The translations under genes and the position numbers were made by a program. 64,000 nucleotides of DNA from Kiritimatiellia bacterium (GTDB lineage Bacteria; Verrucomicrobiota; Kiritimatiellia; JAFGHX01), in assembly GCA_016929905.1 (NCBI GenBank), contig JAFGHX010000447.1, positions 1-64,000 of the forward strand, written 5' to 3'. Below the pieces are notes generated by a model. That model was given only the letters and a program-made list of their open reading frames with translations, was not told the DNA's origin and did not search any database. Of the stretch, positions 1 to 8,361 are shown piece after piece (within the stretch, counting starts at the first letter, position 1; each line of letters starts with the position of its first letter).

Positions 1-16
1 CCCCCCCCCCCCCCCC
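1..16. repeat. Homopolymer of 16 C at the window edge
   Basis: The window opens with sixteen consecutive C residues followed by a GCC-rich stretch. A run this long at a sequence edge may mark an assembly or read limit. No gene is seen between here and position 254. Confidence 0.6.
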
Positions 17-91
17 GCCGCCGCAGCGGCCCAAGTTCGACAAAGCTTGCTGCCTGTGCGCCCGCGGCGGAACAAGGACGGGCAAATCGCA

Positions 92-164
92 GGACGGGCT
101 TTCCAGCCCGTCCCGCACAATCGTGAGCCAACAGGAAATGGGGACGGGCTGGAAAGCCCGTCCC
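92..164. repeat. Intergenic inverted repeat with 23-bp arms
   Basis: A 23-bp arm at 92-114 is repeated as its exact reverse complement at 141-163. Each arm is itself nearly palindromic (GGACGGGCT near AGCCCGTCC). The sequence lies downstream of the first minus-strand gene and could form a strong hairpin in its transcript. There is no T-tract, so I do not call it an intrinsic terminator. It looks like a dispersed palindromic repeat. Confidence 0.7.
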
Positions 165-253
165 ACGGGGAATCGACAAAACTTACTGCCTGCCCGCCCG
201 CGGGACAAAGCCTCCACCCTCGTTATGTCCCGGCCGCGCGGGGCCGGCGCGGC

Positions 254-2488
254 CTACCGCATGCACCGGAACAGTCGCACGGCGCCACTGGTTTTCACCG
301 GCGGCGTGTTCAACACGAGCCTGCCGCCCTCAGCCTGTTCGGCCGAGCGCCGGATCAGTTGGTTCTCGACGGTATCGAACCATTCGGCGACCCACGTGCC
401 GTCGGAGACGCCCCCGATCGTCAACATCCCCGCCGGCTGCTCGTCCGGCTCGATCCCCGTGCGGGCGTGCAGCCAGGTGAATCTCGGATGCTTCAGCCAA
501 ACGAGGATCACGTCGTCCGTCTGCAGCCCGCGCACCTGCAGGTCCGGCCCTTGGCGCGGAATGAAATCCTCCAACTCGAACGCAACCGAGAAGTTGCCGC
601 CGCCGGTATTCTCCACGCGGATCCGATGCGTCCCCCTCGACACCGGTATGGCATACCGCTGGTAGTAGTTGCGCGGGTCGTGCGTCGCAGACGGGCCGAG
701 CGGCCGGAGTTCCTCCTCCAGCGCCGATTGCCCGTCCAGCGTGACGCGCAGTTGCGGCGGCGGCCCGTCCGCGGCCGGGTTCGTTTCCGCGACGAAGACG
801 GCAAACACACCGTCGACGGGGTACGCCATCGCCAGGTTGACGCCGGCGGTGTGCGCGCCGTGCGAGGCGCCGCGGCGCAGGAACGCCCGCATATGCTCCT
901 GGCCGGTCAACCGGCCGTCGGATTCCACCCGGAACACGCGGTCAGGGTCGCCGGCGTCCGGCCACTGGAAGTTGTGGGGCCAGCCCTCGACGAGCGCCGT
1001 GCCGTACCGCGGCGGCCCGCCCTCCCTCGCGAACCGCAACGCCTCCGTCGCCAGCGGCCGCCATTCCCGCCGGCTGAACGGGATCCCGTCCACGAACCGT
1101 TTCAACGCCGCCGTGTAGGTGTAGAACGTCTCGTGTTGCAGCCAGTTCCAGCCGAATGCCCAGCCGGTCCCGGCGCCGCCGGCCGTCAGCGCGGCCCAAT
1201 ACCCGTTGTGGATCATCACGCGGTTCGGATCGTGCGGCGCGTAGCCGTCCGCATTCATCCGGTGCCCGATCCCGAACTCGCCGAACATGGCGGGTTTGCG
1301 GTAGGTGGCCGTGAAATGCCGCGTCCACGTCTCCGTCACGGCCGCGAAGTCCTTCATGCCGTACGTGTTCGACGAGACGAGCTGCAGCTCGGGCAGGCTG
1401 TCGAGCAGCGGCACGTCGTTGATCTTGCCGTAGTTCGTGTGAATGAGGTGGTGCGCCCAGTCGATCTGGCGCAGGTAGGCCGCCATCTCGCGATGCCAGC
1501 CGACGTACGTCTCCGGCGTGAAATCCGGCATCCAGTTCACTTCGTTCCACAGGTTCCAGGAAAACACGGCTGTCGAATAGCCCCAGCGCGCGACAAAATA
1601 GCGCAGCTCGCGCTTGAAGTTCGCGCGCGCGGCCTCGTTCGTCGCGTAGTCGCGAATGTCGGTGAGCGGGCCGCCGTTGGCCGCGTTGTAGCAGCAGGTC
1701 GGCCAGTTCGAGCCCTGCATGTCCGTCGGATTCGCCAGCGAGAGCGCATGCGTCACACCCACGTGCTCGCCCAGTTCGAGCAGCCGGTCCAGCATCCAGG
1801 AATGCCGCAGGCACATCTTGCCGAACCCGCGGTCCGGTCGCGGTTCGAACGGCGCGGGATCCCATGGCCAGTGCATGCGCTCGCCGATCCGCACCGCAAA
1901 AATGCGGTTCAGGTTCCCGCCCGCCGCGGCCAAGCGCGGATAGAACGATTCGGGCAGGATGAGATCCGAAATATGCTGGCACACGCCCAAGACAAAGAAC
2001 GGCGTCCCGTCCTCGTATTCGAGATACAGGGGATTGTGCGCGGAGACGCGAATATAGCCGCGGTTGTTGGTGTCGGCCGTGCTGGTCAGGACGTCGGGCT
2101 CCGTGGCGATCTCCTTTCCGCCGTTGACCGCCCGCAGGCAGTAGCTGTACTCGCCCACTTCGCTCGGCGCGAAGCGTACCTTCCAGCAGGGGGCGCCGAC
2201 GGTGTTGTAACGCTCCGTTCCCTCCCGCACCGTGCGCCGGTACTCCTGGTAGAAGAAGCCCGGCACCGTCAGCGTCCGCCCGCTCGGGGCGGTCAAGACG
2301 GCCTCCACGCTGACCTGCCCGGGATCGAACGGATTGTCCCACTCGCCCTGCAGGTCAACGGTCAGCTCGAACCGCTCATACCGCGCCACCCGCCGCTTGT
2401 TGACGGAGCAGTCGCCGATCTCCAGCGGGCCCGTGCGGGCGAGTTCCACAATCTCGTCCTGAGCGGCGTCGCAGGTCGTTGTCGTCAT
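254..2488 (-). CDS. DUF5060-like glycoside hydrolase-family protein
   Basis: A 744-residue protein that appears to be a putative glycosidase. Residues 20-120 resemble the beta-sandwich DUF5060 module. Residues 150-480 look like a TIM barrel with a WNEVNW motif near 315 and an MFGEFG motif near 404, where retaining glycosidases carry the acid/base and nucleophile glutamates. A C-terminal sandwich follows. No signal peptide is evident, so it may act in the cytoplasm. The start at 2488 follows a GGGAGGGGG ribosome site and overlaps the upstream stop by four bases (ATGA), so it is probably translated by coupling to the ThuA-like gene. The substrate is not readable from the sequence. An in-frame extension upstream reads through the preceding gene and is rejected. 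Confidence 0.8.
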   Translation of the reverse strand: MTTTTCDAAQDEIVELARTGPLEIGDCSVNKRRVARYERFELTVDLQGEWDNPFDPGQVSVEAVLTAPSGRTLTVPGFFYQEYRRTVREGTERYNTVGAPCWKVRFAPSEVGEYSYCLRAVNGGKEIATEPDVLTSTADTNNRGYIRVSAHNPLYLEYEDGTPFFVLGVCQHISDLILPESFYPRLAAAGGNLNRIFAVRIGERMHWPWDPAPFEPRPDRGFGKMCLRHSWMLDRLLELGEHVGVTHALSLANPTDMQGSNWPTCCYNAANGGPLTDIRDYATNEAARANFKRELRYFVARWGYSTAVFSWNLWNEVNWMPDFTPETYVGWHREMAAYLRQIDWAHHLIHTNYGKINDVPLLDSLPELQLVSSNTYGMKDFAAVTETWTRHFTATYRKPAMFGEFGIGHRMNADGYAPHDPNRVMIHNGYWAALTAGGAGTGWAFGWNWLQHETFYTYTAALKRFVDGIPFSRREWRPLATEALRFAREGGPPRYGTALVEGWPHNFQWPDAGDPDRVFRVESDGRLTGQEHMRAFLRRGASHGAHTAGVNLAMAYPVDGVFAVFVAETNPAADGPPPQLRVTLDGQSALEEELRPLGPSATHDPRNYYQRYAIPVSRGTHRIRVENTGGGNFSVAFELEDFIPRQGPDLQVRGLQTDDVILVWLKHPRFTWLHARTGIEPDEQPAGMLTIGGVSDGTWVAEWFDTVENQLIRRSAEQAEGGRLVLNTPPVKTSGAVRLFRCMR

Positions 2489-3339
2489 GTCGATCCCCCT
2501 CCCGAAGACAGTCCGTCCCTCCGCAGCAGCCAACGCACCGCGTTGTGCTGGATCTTCACGTATTCCGGGTTCCGCAAGGCCGCGAGGGTGTGACCGGGCG
2601 CGAGGTAACACACACGGCCGTTGCCGTACTCGTACGCCCAGCCGGCCTCGCAGGCCGAGCCCAGATGCCGGTGCGTGAGCCCGTCTTCGTTCACGCTGCG
2701 CATGAAAACGCATTCCGGGGCCTTGTCGTAGGTCATGAAATGCTGTTCGTCGGTCACCACGAAATCGCCAACACCCCGCGTGATCGGATGATCGCGCCGG
2801 GTGACCCTTACCGTGAACGGACGCAGCGGGGGGTGATGCTCGGTCGCGGCGCCGAGCACCTCCCGCAAATCCGCGTTCACCGCGCCGTTGTAAGTCGCGT
2901 TGTGATAGAACAGGACCGAACCCCCGCCTGCGACGAACGCTTTCACCGCCCGCCCCTGTTCAGCCGTCATCCAGGCGACGGGCGCCGCCTTCACATCCGG
3001 CAGCGGCGGATCGCCGACTTGCGGCAGCGGCGCCAGCGTGCGGTAGCCGGGATAGTACGAATCGACTGTGTCGAACGCGTGCCTGGCCGGGTCCCGTATC
3101 TGCATGCCGGGGCAGAAGTCGTCCGGACCGTAACCCTCGGGCCAGACGTATGCGTCGCGGAACAGGATGAAAAGCGGATAACGGCTGAGCGTCGCGGCGC
3201 TCAGCCGCGCCGGCTCATCGGTGAAATTTACCGGCAACCCCGCCTCCCGCACCAGCGTCATGCCCAGCGCCGAACGGATGTAGTCGGAATTGTGGAACCG
3301 GTCCCCGATCAGGGCAAACGCCCCGGCCTGCTGGCTCAT
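2485..3339 (-). CDS. ThuA-like (trehalose utilization) domain protein
   Basis: A 284-residue protein resembling the ThuA family, which has a glutamine amidotransferase-like fold and is common in sugar-catabolism clusters of PVC bacteria. Visible features are an early ALIGDRFHN segment, a central AFVAGGGSVLFYHN strand-loop, and a late region with DEQHFMTYD and a WAYEYGNGRVCYLAPGHT-type ending like other ThuA proteins (GKGRVFYtslGH). The start at 3339 is chosen because GGAGGAG lies seven bases upstream; an ATG-equivalent six codons earlier lacks a site. It sits 76 bp after the sulfatase gene and overlaps the next gene by ATGA, so the three are likely cotranscribed. The exact biochemical role of the family is poorly defined. 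Confidence 0.8.
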   Translation of the reverse strand: MSQQAGAFALIGDRFHNSDYIRSALGMTLVREAGLPVNFTDEPARLSAATLSRYPLFILFRDAYVWPEGYGPDDFCPGMQIRDPARHAFDTVDSYYPGYRTLAPLPQVGDPPLPDVKAAPVAWMTAEQGRAVKAFVAGGGSVLFYHNATYNGAVNADLREVLGAATEHHPPLRPFTVRVTRRDHPITRGVGDFVVTDEQHFMTYDKAPECVFMRSVNEDGLTHRHLGSACEAGWAYEYGNGRVCYLAPGHTLAALRNPEYVKIQHNAVRWLLRRDGLSSGGGST

Positions 3340-3415
3340 CGTCTGCTCCTCCACCACTCACGCCGTTCGCCACCCGAGGCGCTCGCGGCGCGAGCCCATG
3401 ACGGCCCGAATGGCC

Positions 3416-4735
3416 CTAGCCCTTCTCCGCGGCGTCCGGCGGCGGCGGCACCGCGTCGTGCCGCACCGGATCGTCGGTCTCTTCCATCCAGGTCTCGAGC
3501 CGGCGCCGCATCTCGGCGGCCGCCTCCGCGTAGCGCGGGTCATCGATCACGTTCGCCGCCTCGTGCGGGTCAAAGACCAGATCGTGGAGTTCCTCTTCCG
3601 GTTGCGGCCGCTCGGCCCAGCCGTAGGCCCGCATCATCGCGTCCGTCGGCCCGCGGTCCACCCCCACTCCGACCCCCGTCCTGAACCGGCGGATATACTT
3701 GTAACGTTCCGTTCGCGCGGCGCGCTGGGGGCGGTAGTCGCCATGATAGTTGTGCTCCGCGAAGATGCAGGCGTTGATCGTGTCCGACTCGCCGCGCAAC
3801 AGCGGCATCATGGACTTGCCCTGCAGCCAGGCGGGCCGATCGGCGCCGATCAGCTCGCAGACGGTCGGGTAGATGTCGATGTGGCTGACCAGCGCGTCGA
3901 GCACGCGGCCGCCGCCGAACGGGTCCGGGCCGGCCAGGACCAGCATCACGCCCGTGCCGCGGTCGGTCACGGTGCATTTCATGTCCGGAATGCCGGGCCC
4001 GTGATCGGTCGTGCAGATCACCACGGTGTTGTCCGCGTGTTCGGACCGCGCCAGCGCATCGAGCACCAGCCCGAACTGCTCGTCCATCACGGCCACGCCC
4101 ATCTTGAAGTTGGCCATCTCGTTGCGCGTCGTCGGGCAATCGATCAGGTGCGGCATGGGCAGGCAGTACCGGTCGTCCACCCCCTCCGGCTCGGTCGGAT
4201 AACGGCTGCTGAACGTCTTGCGATCGCCCGGATTGTAGCGGTGTGGGGCGCCGAACCCGACGGCGAGGAAGAAGGGCTTGTCATGCTTCTGCGCCAGGAA
4301 CTCGGCGGCACCCTCGGCCGCCCAGTTGTCGCCCTTGCCCGGGTCCTTCGGCCGCTTCAGGATCTGGCTGTAGCCGAGCAACGCCTTCGTCTCCTCCCCC
4401 GCCAATTCCGGGCGCGGCGCGACGTGGTTGGCCCCCACCAGCACCGTTTCGTACCCGTGCCCCTGCAGGAAACGGGCCAGGTGCTGGCTGTAGTCGTTCA
4501 GCCGCCAGCCCTGCCCGGTCAGCCCGAACATGCCGTTGCAGTGCGGCCACCGGCCGGTCAGCAGGCCGGAGCGGCTCGGCGAACAGGTCGGCGCCGTGTT
4601 GAACGCCTGCCGGAACAGGACGCCGCGTTCGGCGAGTTTCCGGAGGTTCGGCGCCGGGATCGCGTAGCCGTACGGCTCGCAGTAGCGGCCCAGATCGTGC
4701 GTGTGCAGGTAGAGTATGTTCGGCCTGTCCTTCAT
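3416..4735 (-). CDS. Sulfatase (type I, formylglycine-dependent)
   Basis: A 439-residue arylsulfatase-type enzyme expected to hydrolyse sulfate esters, probably of a sulfated glycan. It begins with the metal-binding RPNILYLHTHD strand. The maturation motif CSPSR has its cysteine near residue 51, which would be converted to formylglycine. A TTDHGPG motif in the middle supplies further metal and sulfate ligands. No signal peptide is visible at the chosen start (4735, after GGGGGAG), so the enzyme may be cytoplasmic. The length is normal for the family. It lies in a minus-strand run with the MBL hydrolase upstream and ThuA and glycosidase-like genes downstream. No recognisable dedicated sulfatase-maturating enzyme is seen in the window. 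Confidence 0.93.
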   Translation of the reverse strand: MKDRPNILYLHTHDLGRYCEPYGYAIPAPNLRKLAERGVLFRQAFNTAPTCSPSRSGLLTGRWPHCNGMFGLTGQGWRLNDYSQHLARFLQGHGYETVLVGANHVAPRPELAGEETKALLGYSQILKRPKDPGKGDNWAAEGAAEFLAQKHDKPFFLAVGFGAPHRYNPGDRKTFSSRYPTEPEGVDDRYCLPMPHLIDCPTTRNEMANFKMGVAVMDEQFGLVLDALARSEHADNTVVICTTDHGPGIPDMKCTVTDRGTGVMLVLAGPDPFGGGRVLDALVSHIDIYPTVCELIGADRPAWLQGKSMMPLLRGESDTINACIFAEHNYHGDYRPQRAARTERYKYIRRFRTGVGVGVDRGPTDAMMRAYGWAERPQPEEELHDLVFDPHEAANVIDDPRYAEAAAEMRRRLETWMEETDDPVRHDAVPPPPDAAEKG

Positions 4736-4845
4736 CCAAGTCTCCCCCAAAGGTTGCGGAACGGGATCCGAAACGCGCCGCCCGGGAGCCGGGCCGCGCG
4801 TTCGCGCAGAACCAGGGGCTGCGCCGCGAGCCGGCGGCCCGCGCG

Positions 4846-5148
4846 TCAGGCCCCTGCCGTCCCCGCCACCGTATCAAATCCCGCCCACGAGATCCGAGCG
4901 CAAAGCGCCTCGACTTTCGGCCAGGTCGCCGCGTGCTCTCGCGAAGCCACCCACTTCAGACGCAGCGGCTCGGACTCGAACGTGATGTGGATCTGGTATT
5001 CGCGCAGCGCGTCGCGCCGCTTCAACAGCGTCGTGCGCCGGAACCCCGCCTGGCCCGAAATGCCGGGCACGTACGCGTCGCGGTACAGGGCCTCGAAGTC
5101 CCGTTCCTTGCCGGCAAACGGTTCCAGACAGATGTGCAGTTCGATCAT
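4846..5148 (-). CDS. Small dimeric alpha/beta-barrel (ABM-like) protein
   Basis: A 100-residue protein with the pattern of the dimeric alpha-beta barrel superfamily (antibiotic-biosynthesis monooxygenase/NIPSNAP-like): an initial strand MIELHICLEP, a helix containing ERDFEALYRDAYVPG, then REYQIHITFES and a helix ending in HAATWPKVEAL. The start at 5148 overlaps the stop of the MBL-fold gene by four bases (ATGA), so translation is probably coupled. Members act as small monooxygenases, mutarotase-like or stress proteins. The substrate cannot be read here. An open frame continues well upstream, but it is antisense-like noise inside the MBL gene. Confidence 0.7.
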   Translation of the reverse strand: MIELHICLEPFAGKERDFEALYRDAYVPGISGQAGFRRTTLLKRRDALREYQIHITFESEPLRLKWVASREHAATWPKVEALCARISWAGFDTVAGTAGA

Positions 5149-5894
5149 GCGCGTCGTCCTCCACACTCGAGACTCTCGCCCGGCGCGAGCCGCACCCATT
5201 CCACCTTCGGCGCCCGCACGGCCAACTCGCGCGCCAACTCGTCCGCATCCAGCATCTGGTCCGGAAACGTGCCGTGATGGATGGGGAGCAGTCGCTCGGG
5301 CTGCAGCAGCCCGGCGGCGTAAGCCGTCTCCCTGGCGCCCATGTTGTACTTGCCGCCCGCGGAGAGAATCGCGACGTCCGGCCCGTAAAGCTCGCGGATA
5401 ATCGCCATGTCCCCGAACACGCCGGTGTCCCCGGAGTAATAGATGCAGGGGCCGTCGTTCAGAGCCAACACGAACCCGCAGCAGCCCGACCCCGGCATGA
5501 TCTTGGCGTGGTCCCGCTGGAATTCCTCGCCCAGAATGTCCGACGCGTGCCGCGCATCGACCATCGTCAACGTCCACGCGTCCGTCCGCCAGCTTCCGCC
5601 GATATGCAACGGATGCGTGTCGCTGTCGTATTCAAGACCCTTCGCCTCCAGGTAATGCGCAATCTCGGGAAGCGTCACCAGCCTGGCGCCCGTCCGTTTG
5701 GCGATCGGAACGGAGTCGCCCAGATGATCGCCGTGCCCGTGCGTGACGCAGACGACGTCCGCCTTCGTCACCTCGTCCAGCTTCAGCGTGCAGGCCGGGT
5801 TGGCGTCAAGCCAGGGGTCGAAGTAGAAGATCTGCCCGCCCGATTCGACCCGAACCGAGGCGTGGCCCAACCAGGTGATTGTGGCTCTGTTCAT
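5145..5894 (-). CDS. MBL-fold metal-dependent hydrolase (UPF0173/UlaG-like)
   Basis: A 249-residue metallo-beta-lactamase-fold hydrolase. The motif THGHGDH at residues 51-57 provides the binuclear metal ligands. Other family signatures are the starting TWLGHASVRVE, the YFDPWLDANP segment, the IYYSGDTGVFGDM motif near the middle and the late LLPIHHGTFP segment. Length and order match the UPF0173/YtkL-type hydrolases, relatives of the lactonase UlaG. The substrate is probably a lactone or phosphodiester, but that is inferred. The start at 5894 follows AAGGAAG. The gene is coupled to the small barrel protein downstream and is preceded by a repeat-rich spacer of about 260 bp that separates it from the aldo/keto reductase. 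Confidence 0.88.
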   Translation of the reverse strand: MNRATITWLGHASVRVESGGQIFYFDPWLDANPACTLKLDEVTKADVVCVTHGHGDHLGDSVPIAKRTGARLVTLPEIAHYLEAKGLEYDSDTHPLHIGGSWRTDAWTLTMVDARHASDILGEEFQRDHAKIMPGSGCCGFVLALNDGPCIYYSGDTGVFGDMAIIRELYGPDVAILSAGGKYNMGARETAYAAGLLQPERLLPIHHGTFPDQMLDADELARELAVRAPKVEWVRLAPGESLECGGRRA

Positions 5895-5933
5895 CGTTCC
5901 GCTTCCTTTCTCGGCATGTCGTTACAGGTGTCT

Positions 5934-6153
5934 GGTGTCAGGGGTCAGGCGTCGACTCCCTCGAAGAACCCCTGCGGCCGGCACGTCGAAGATCCGCGGC
6001 GGAGAGGCCGGCCCTCCAACCCAACATCGTGCGGTTTTGGAGGGCGCGGCCTGCCTCGCCGTAGCTTCTCAGCGAAGGCGGGCTCCGTCCGCGCCGGGTT
6101 CTTCAGCGGAATCAGGCGTCAGAGCCCCCCCTGACACCTGACACCTGACACCT
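5934..6153. repeat. Palindromic element bordered by inverted 7-bp arrays
   Basis: The left border contains degenerate copies of GTGTCAG, and the right border contains three tandem CTGACAC units, its reverse complement. The core holds GAAGAACCC paired with GGGTTCTTC and a GGCCCTCCAA/TTGGAGGGC pair. The element fills the 257-bp gap between two minus-strand genes and touches the stop codon of the aldo/keto reductase. I see no gene in it. Confidence 0.65.
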
Positions 6154-7108
6154 ACTCCGCGCGCAACGCCTCCAGTCCCAACGCATCCAGCTTCGCCCAT
6201 ATCCCGTCCGGCAGCGGGGTCGTGACAGCCCTGAGATTTTCTTCGAGTTCCGTCTTGGACTTCACGCCCGTCAAGATCAGATCGATCAACGGCTCGCGCA
6301 GGCAGAACTGGAACACGACCGCGGGTATCGACAGGCCGTTCTCCCGGCACCAGCGGTAGAACACGCGTGCCGCCGGCAACATGTCCACAGCGGGCGGCGG
6401 GAAGGAGCCGGCCTTCACCAATTCGTCGGGATCGCGGCCGCAGAGCAACCCGTGCGCCATGGGCGAGCCGTTGATTACACCGACGCCGTGCTGCCTGGCG
6501 AGCGGGAACAGCCAGTCGGCCGCCGCCGTGTCCAGCGGGTGGTAGTTGTTGAACGAAAGAATCACGTCGACCCGGCCGGATTCGATCGCCTCCCGGTGAC
6601 AGGCCATGTCCCGCAGGCCCAGGCCGATCGAGCGAACCACCCCCTGCCCTTTCAGACTCTCGAGCGCCTCAACGGCGCCATCCGGCCCGAAGGCCGGCGC
6701 CAGCCCCTCGCCCGGCCGGAGCCAGTCGATATCATGCACGTGGACCACGTCCAGATAATCCGTCTTGAGCAGACGCAGGCTGTTCTCGACACTCCACATC
6801 GTCGCGTCCCGCGAATAGTCGCCGCGCCGGGCGGGGTGCGAACCGGTCTTGGTCGAAATGCGGATCGAATCGCGGGGCACGCCCTCCAGCGCCAAGCCCA
6901 GCCGCCGCTCGCACGCCCCGTACATCGGCGACGTATCGAAATAGTCGATCCCCCGCTCCAGTGCGTAGCGGATGCACGCGAGCGCCTGTTCATCGCTCAC
7001 CTCCGCCAGTCCCAGTGGATACCCGCCAAGCGCAAGCGCGGGGACATCCAATCCCGTCCGCCCCAGCCGGCGTCGCGGCAGCTTTTCCGCGTCGTGTCTT
7101 GCCTGCAT
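6152..7108 (-). CDS. Aldo/keto reductase
   Basis: A 318-residue NAD(P)H-dependent oxidoreductase of the aldo/keto reductase superfamily, cytoplasmic. It opens with the typical LPRRRLGRTGL strand. DYFDTSPMYG near residues 55-64 supplies the catalytic aspartate and tyrosine, STKTGSH near 90 the lysine, and VVHVHDID the histidine loop. It resembles the L-galactose/fucose dehydrogenase-like branch, but the substrate is uncertain. The start is the methionine at 7108. The frame stays open further upstream, but that part encodes the 8-bp repeat array and then overlaps the IclR gene. GGAAGGGTGGAAG just upstream comes from the repeat itself and may double as the ribosome site. Confidence 0.88.
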   Translation of the reverse strand: MQARHDAEKLPRRRLGRTGLDVPALALGGYPLGLAEVSDEQALACIRYALERGIDYFDTSPMYGACERRLGLALEGVPRDSIRISTKTGSHPARRGDYSRDATMWSVENSLRLLKTDYLDVVHVHDIDWLRPGEGLAPAFGPDGAVEALESLKGQGVVRSIGLGLRDMACHREAIESGRVDVILSFNNYHPLDTAAADWLFPLARQHGVGVINGSPMAHGLLCGRDPDELVKAGSFPPPAVDMLPAARVFYRWCRENGLSIPAVVFQFCLREPLIDLILTGVKSKTELEENLRAVTTPLPDGIWAKLDALGLEALRAE

Positions 7109-7110
7109 CA

Positions 7111-7168
7111 CTTCCACCCTTCCACCCTTCCACTCTTCCACCCTTCCAACCTTCCACCCTTCCCACCT
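7111..7168. repeat. Array of 8-bp units (CCTTCCAC)
   Basis: About seven near-perfect tandem copies of the octamer CCTTCCAC fill the 61-bp gap between the IclR stop and the aldo/keto reductase start. On the minus strand the unit reads GTGGAAGG and may supply the reductase ribosome-binding site. The same octamer recurs at 14802-14869 and 15281-15401. Confidence 0.85.
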
Positions 7169-7169
7169 C

Positions 7170-7952
7170 TCAGCCGCCCGCGTCGAACCCCAGCTCGGCG
7201 CCGACCGCAAGCGCGGCGCGCAGAACGACCGGCCCGACGTCCTTGAACCGGCGCATGGGAAACCGATGGACGGGTGCGGAGATCCCGATGCTCGCCACAA
7301 TCGAGCCGCTCGCGTCACGAACCGGAGCGCCAATACAGCGCACGCCCTCGTGGGTCTCCTGGTCGTCCGAGGCATAACCCAGCCGCCGCGTGCGCTCACA
7401 CTCCTTCGCCAGCGTGTCGATGGACGCAATGGAATGGGAGGTCGGCGTTGCCAGCGGCCCGGCGCCAAGCAGGGCCACAAGCTGCGACCGGTCAAAATCC
7501 GCCAGCAGGGCTTTACCGATGGCTGTGCAATGCAGCAGTTCGTCATACCCCGACCGCCCGTCCACCCCCACAGGCTGCGACGTGCGGTGGTGGCCGATGA
7601 ACAAAGCTCTGCCCCCGTCCCGAATCGCCAGATGCGCCGTCTCTCCCGTCTCCTCGGCAAGCCGTCGAAGCGGCGGACCTGCGATCTGGACCAGCGTACT
7701 CCGCCACGGAAGCGCCGCGCCCAGCCGCACGATGGCCGAGCCCAGAACGTAGTCCCTGCTGCCGCCGGGATGCGCCAGGAACCCGCGCCGCCGCAGCGTG
7801 TTCGCCAACCGAAATACGCTGCTGCGGTCGATGCCCAGCACCCGGGTCAGCTCAGGCAGCGACACGGAACGCCCCGCCCCGCCGACCGCTTCCAACAACG
7901 CAAGCCCACGGTCCAGGCTCTGAATCGGCGGCGTCGTCGTCTCCCCGCTCAT
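7170..7952 (-). CDS. IclR-family transcriptional regulator
   Basis: A 260-residue regulator with the two IclR domains. An N-terminal winged helix (residues 10-75) contains SLDRGLALLEAV, VSLPELTRVLGIDRSSVFRL and a wing. The effector-binding domain (90-255) carries a HCTAIGKALLA segment and the closing APVRDASGSIVASIGISAP motif. It is the first gene of the minus-strand cluster reaching to 254 and probably controls it in response to a small acid or sugar breakdown product. The start at 7952 follows GGGGGG. A longer frame to 8066 would translate repeat-like sequence and is disfavoured. The upstream TATAAT region carries repeated AACAATG motifs that may be its operator. Confidence 0.9.
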   Translation of the reverse strand: MSGETTTPPIQSLDRGLALLEAVGGAGRSVSLPELTRVLGIDRSSVFRLANTLRRRGFLAHPGGSRDYVLGSAIVRLGAALPWRSTLVQIAGPPLRRLAEETGETAHLAIRDGGRALFIGHHRTSQPVGVDGRSGYDELLHCTAIGKALLADFDRSQLVALLGAGPLATPTSHSIASIDTLAKECERTRRLGYASDDQETHEGVRCIGAPVRDASGSIVASIGISAPVHRFPMRRFKDVGPVVLRAALAVGAELGFDAGG

Positions 7953-8060
7953 CGTACCCCCCGGCAGTCGAGAGTCAAAGGTCACAGGTTGAAAGCCGAT
8001 TCCGTTGAAGTACCCGGCGCGGACGGAACCGCGCCCTCCAAAACGGCACGATCCCCAGAA

Positions 8061-8103
8061 GGCCATTGTTGCGTATTATACAACATTGTTGCTCAGTACG
8101 AAC
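8061..8103 (-). promoter_or_regulatory. Putative promoter/operator for the IclR gene
   Basis: On the minus strand TATAAT occupies 8080-8075 and is flanked by two direct copies of GCAACAATG about 21 bp apart. GTTG and CAAC also form a small palindrome across the -10. The -35 is poor (GTTCGT region). Overlap of a perfect -10 with repeated motifs suggests autoregulation. The rest of the 409-bp gap to 8362 holds a palindromic repeat and no gene that I can see. Confidence 0.5.
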
Positions 8104-8265
8104 CATAGACAAATGGCCGGCGCGGCGTCAAGCCCGGAAACGGAAAAAGACGACCCGGGAATCCGATGTCGAAAACGATGGCCAGTAAGATCGTTCGGCC
8201 CCATAATCGGTAACCGTCCGGCTTGGGCTGGCTCTGCGCGCGGCGCGCACATCTGTGCACGTTCG

Positions 8266-8340
8266 CGGCTCGCGAGAACGCTCGCCCTCCAGTTGTGCGG
8301 CAGGGCCAACCGGGTGGAGGGCGAGCGTCCTCGCGAGCCG
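8266..8340. repeat. Dispersed palindromic repeat, copy 1
   Basis: Arms of about 25 bp (CGGCTCGCGAG..CGCTCGCCCTCC and its reverse complement) surround a variable loop of about 25 bp. Copies with nearly identical arms but unrelated loops occur at 29169-29243 and 57669-57742. It ends just before the ribosome site of the next plus-strand gene. Confidence 0.85.
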
Positions 8341-8361
8341 CATGCTCACAGGAGGAACACC

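Noticed and set aside
47-2593. Long plus-strand open frame (848 codons) across the first gene
   Set aside because: It is the antisense of the glycosidase-like gene, is Arg/Pro-rich with no motif, and arises from high GC content.
6152-7660. Extended N-terminus for the aldo/keto reductase
   Set aside because: The extra part encodes a period-8 peptide from the octamer array and overlaps the IclR gene out of frame; the fold begins at 7108.
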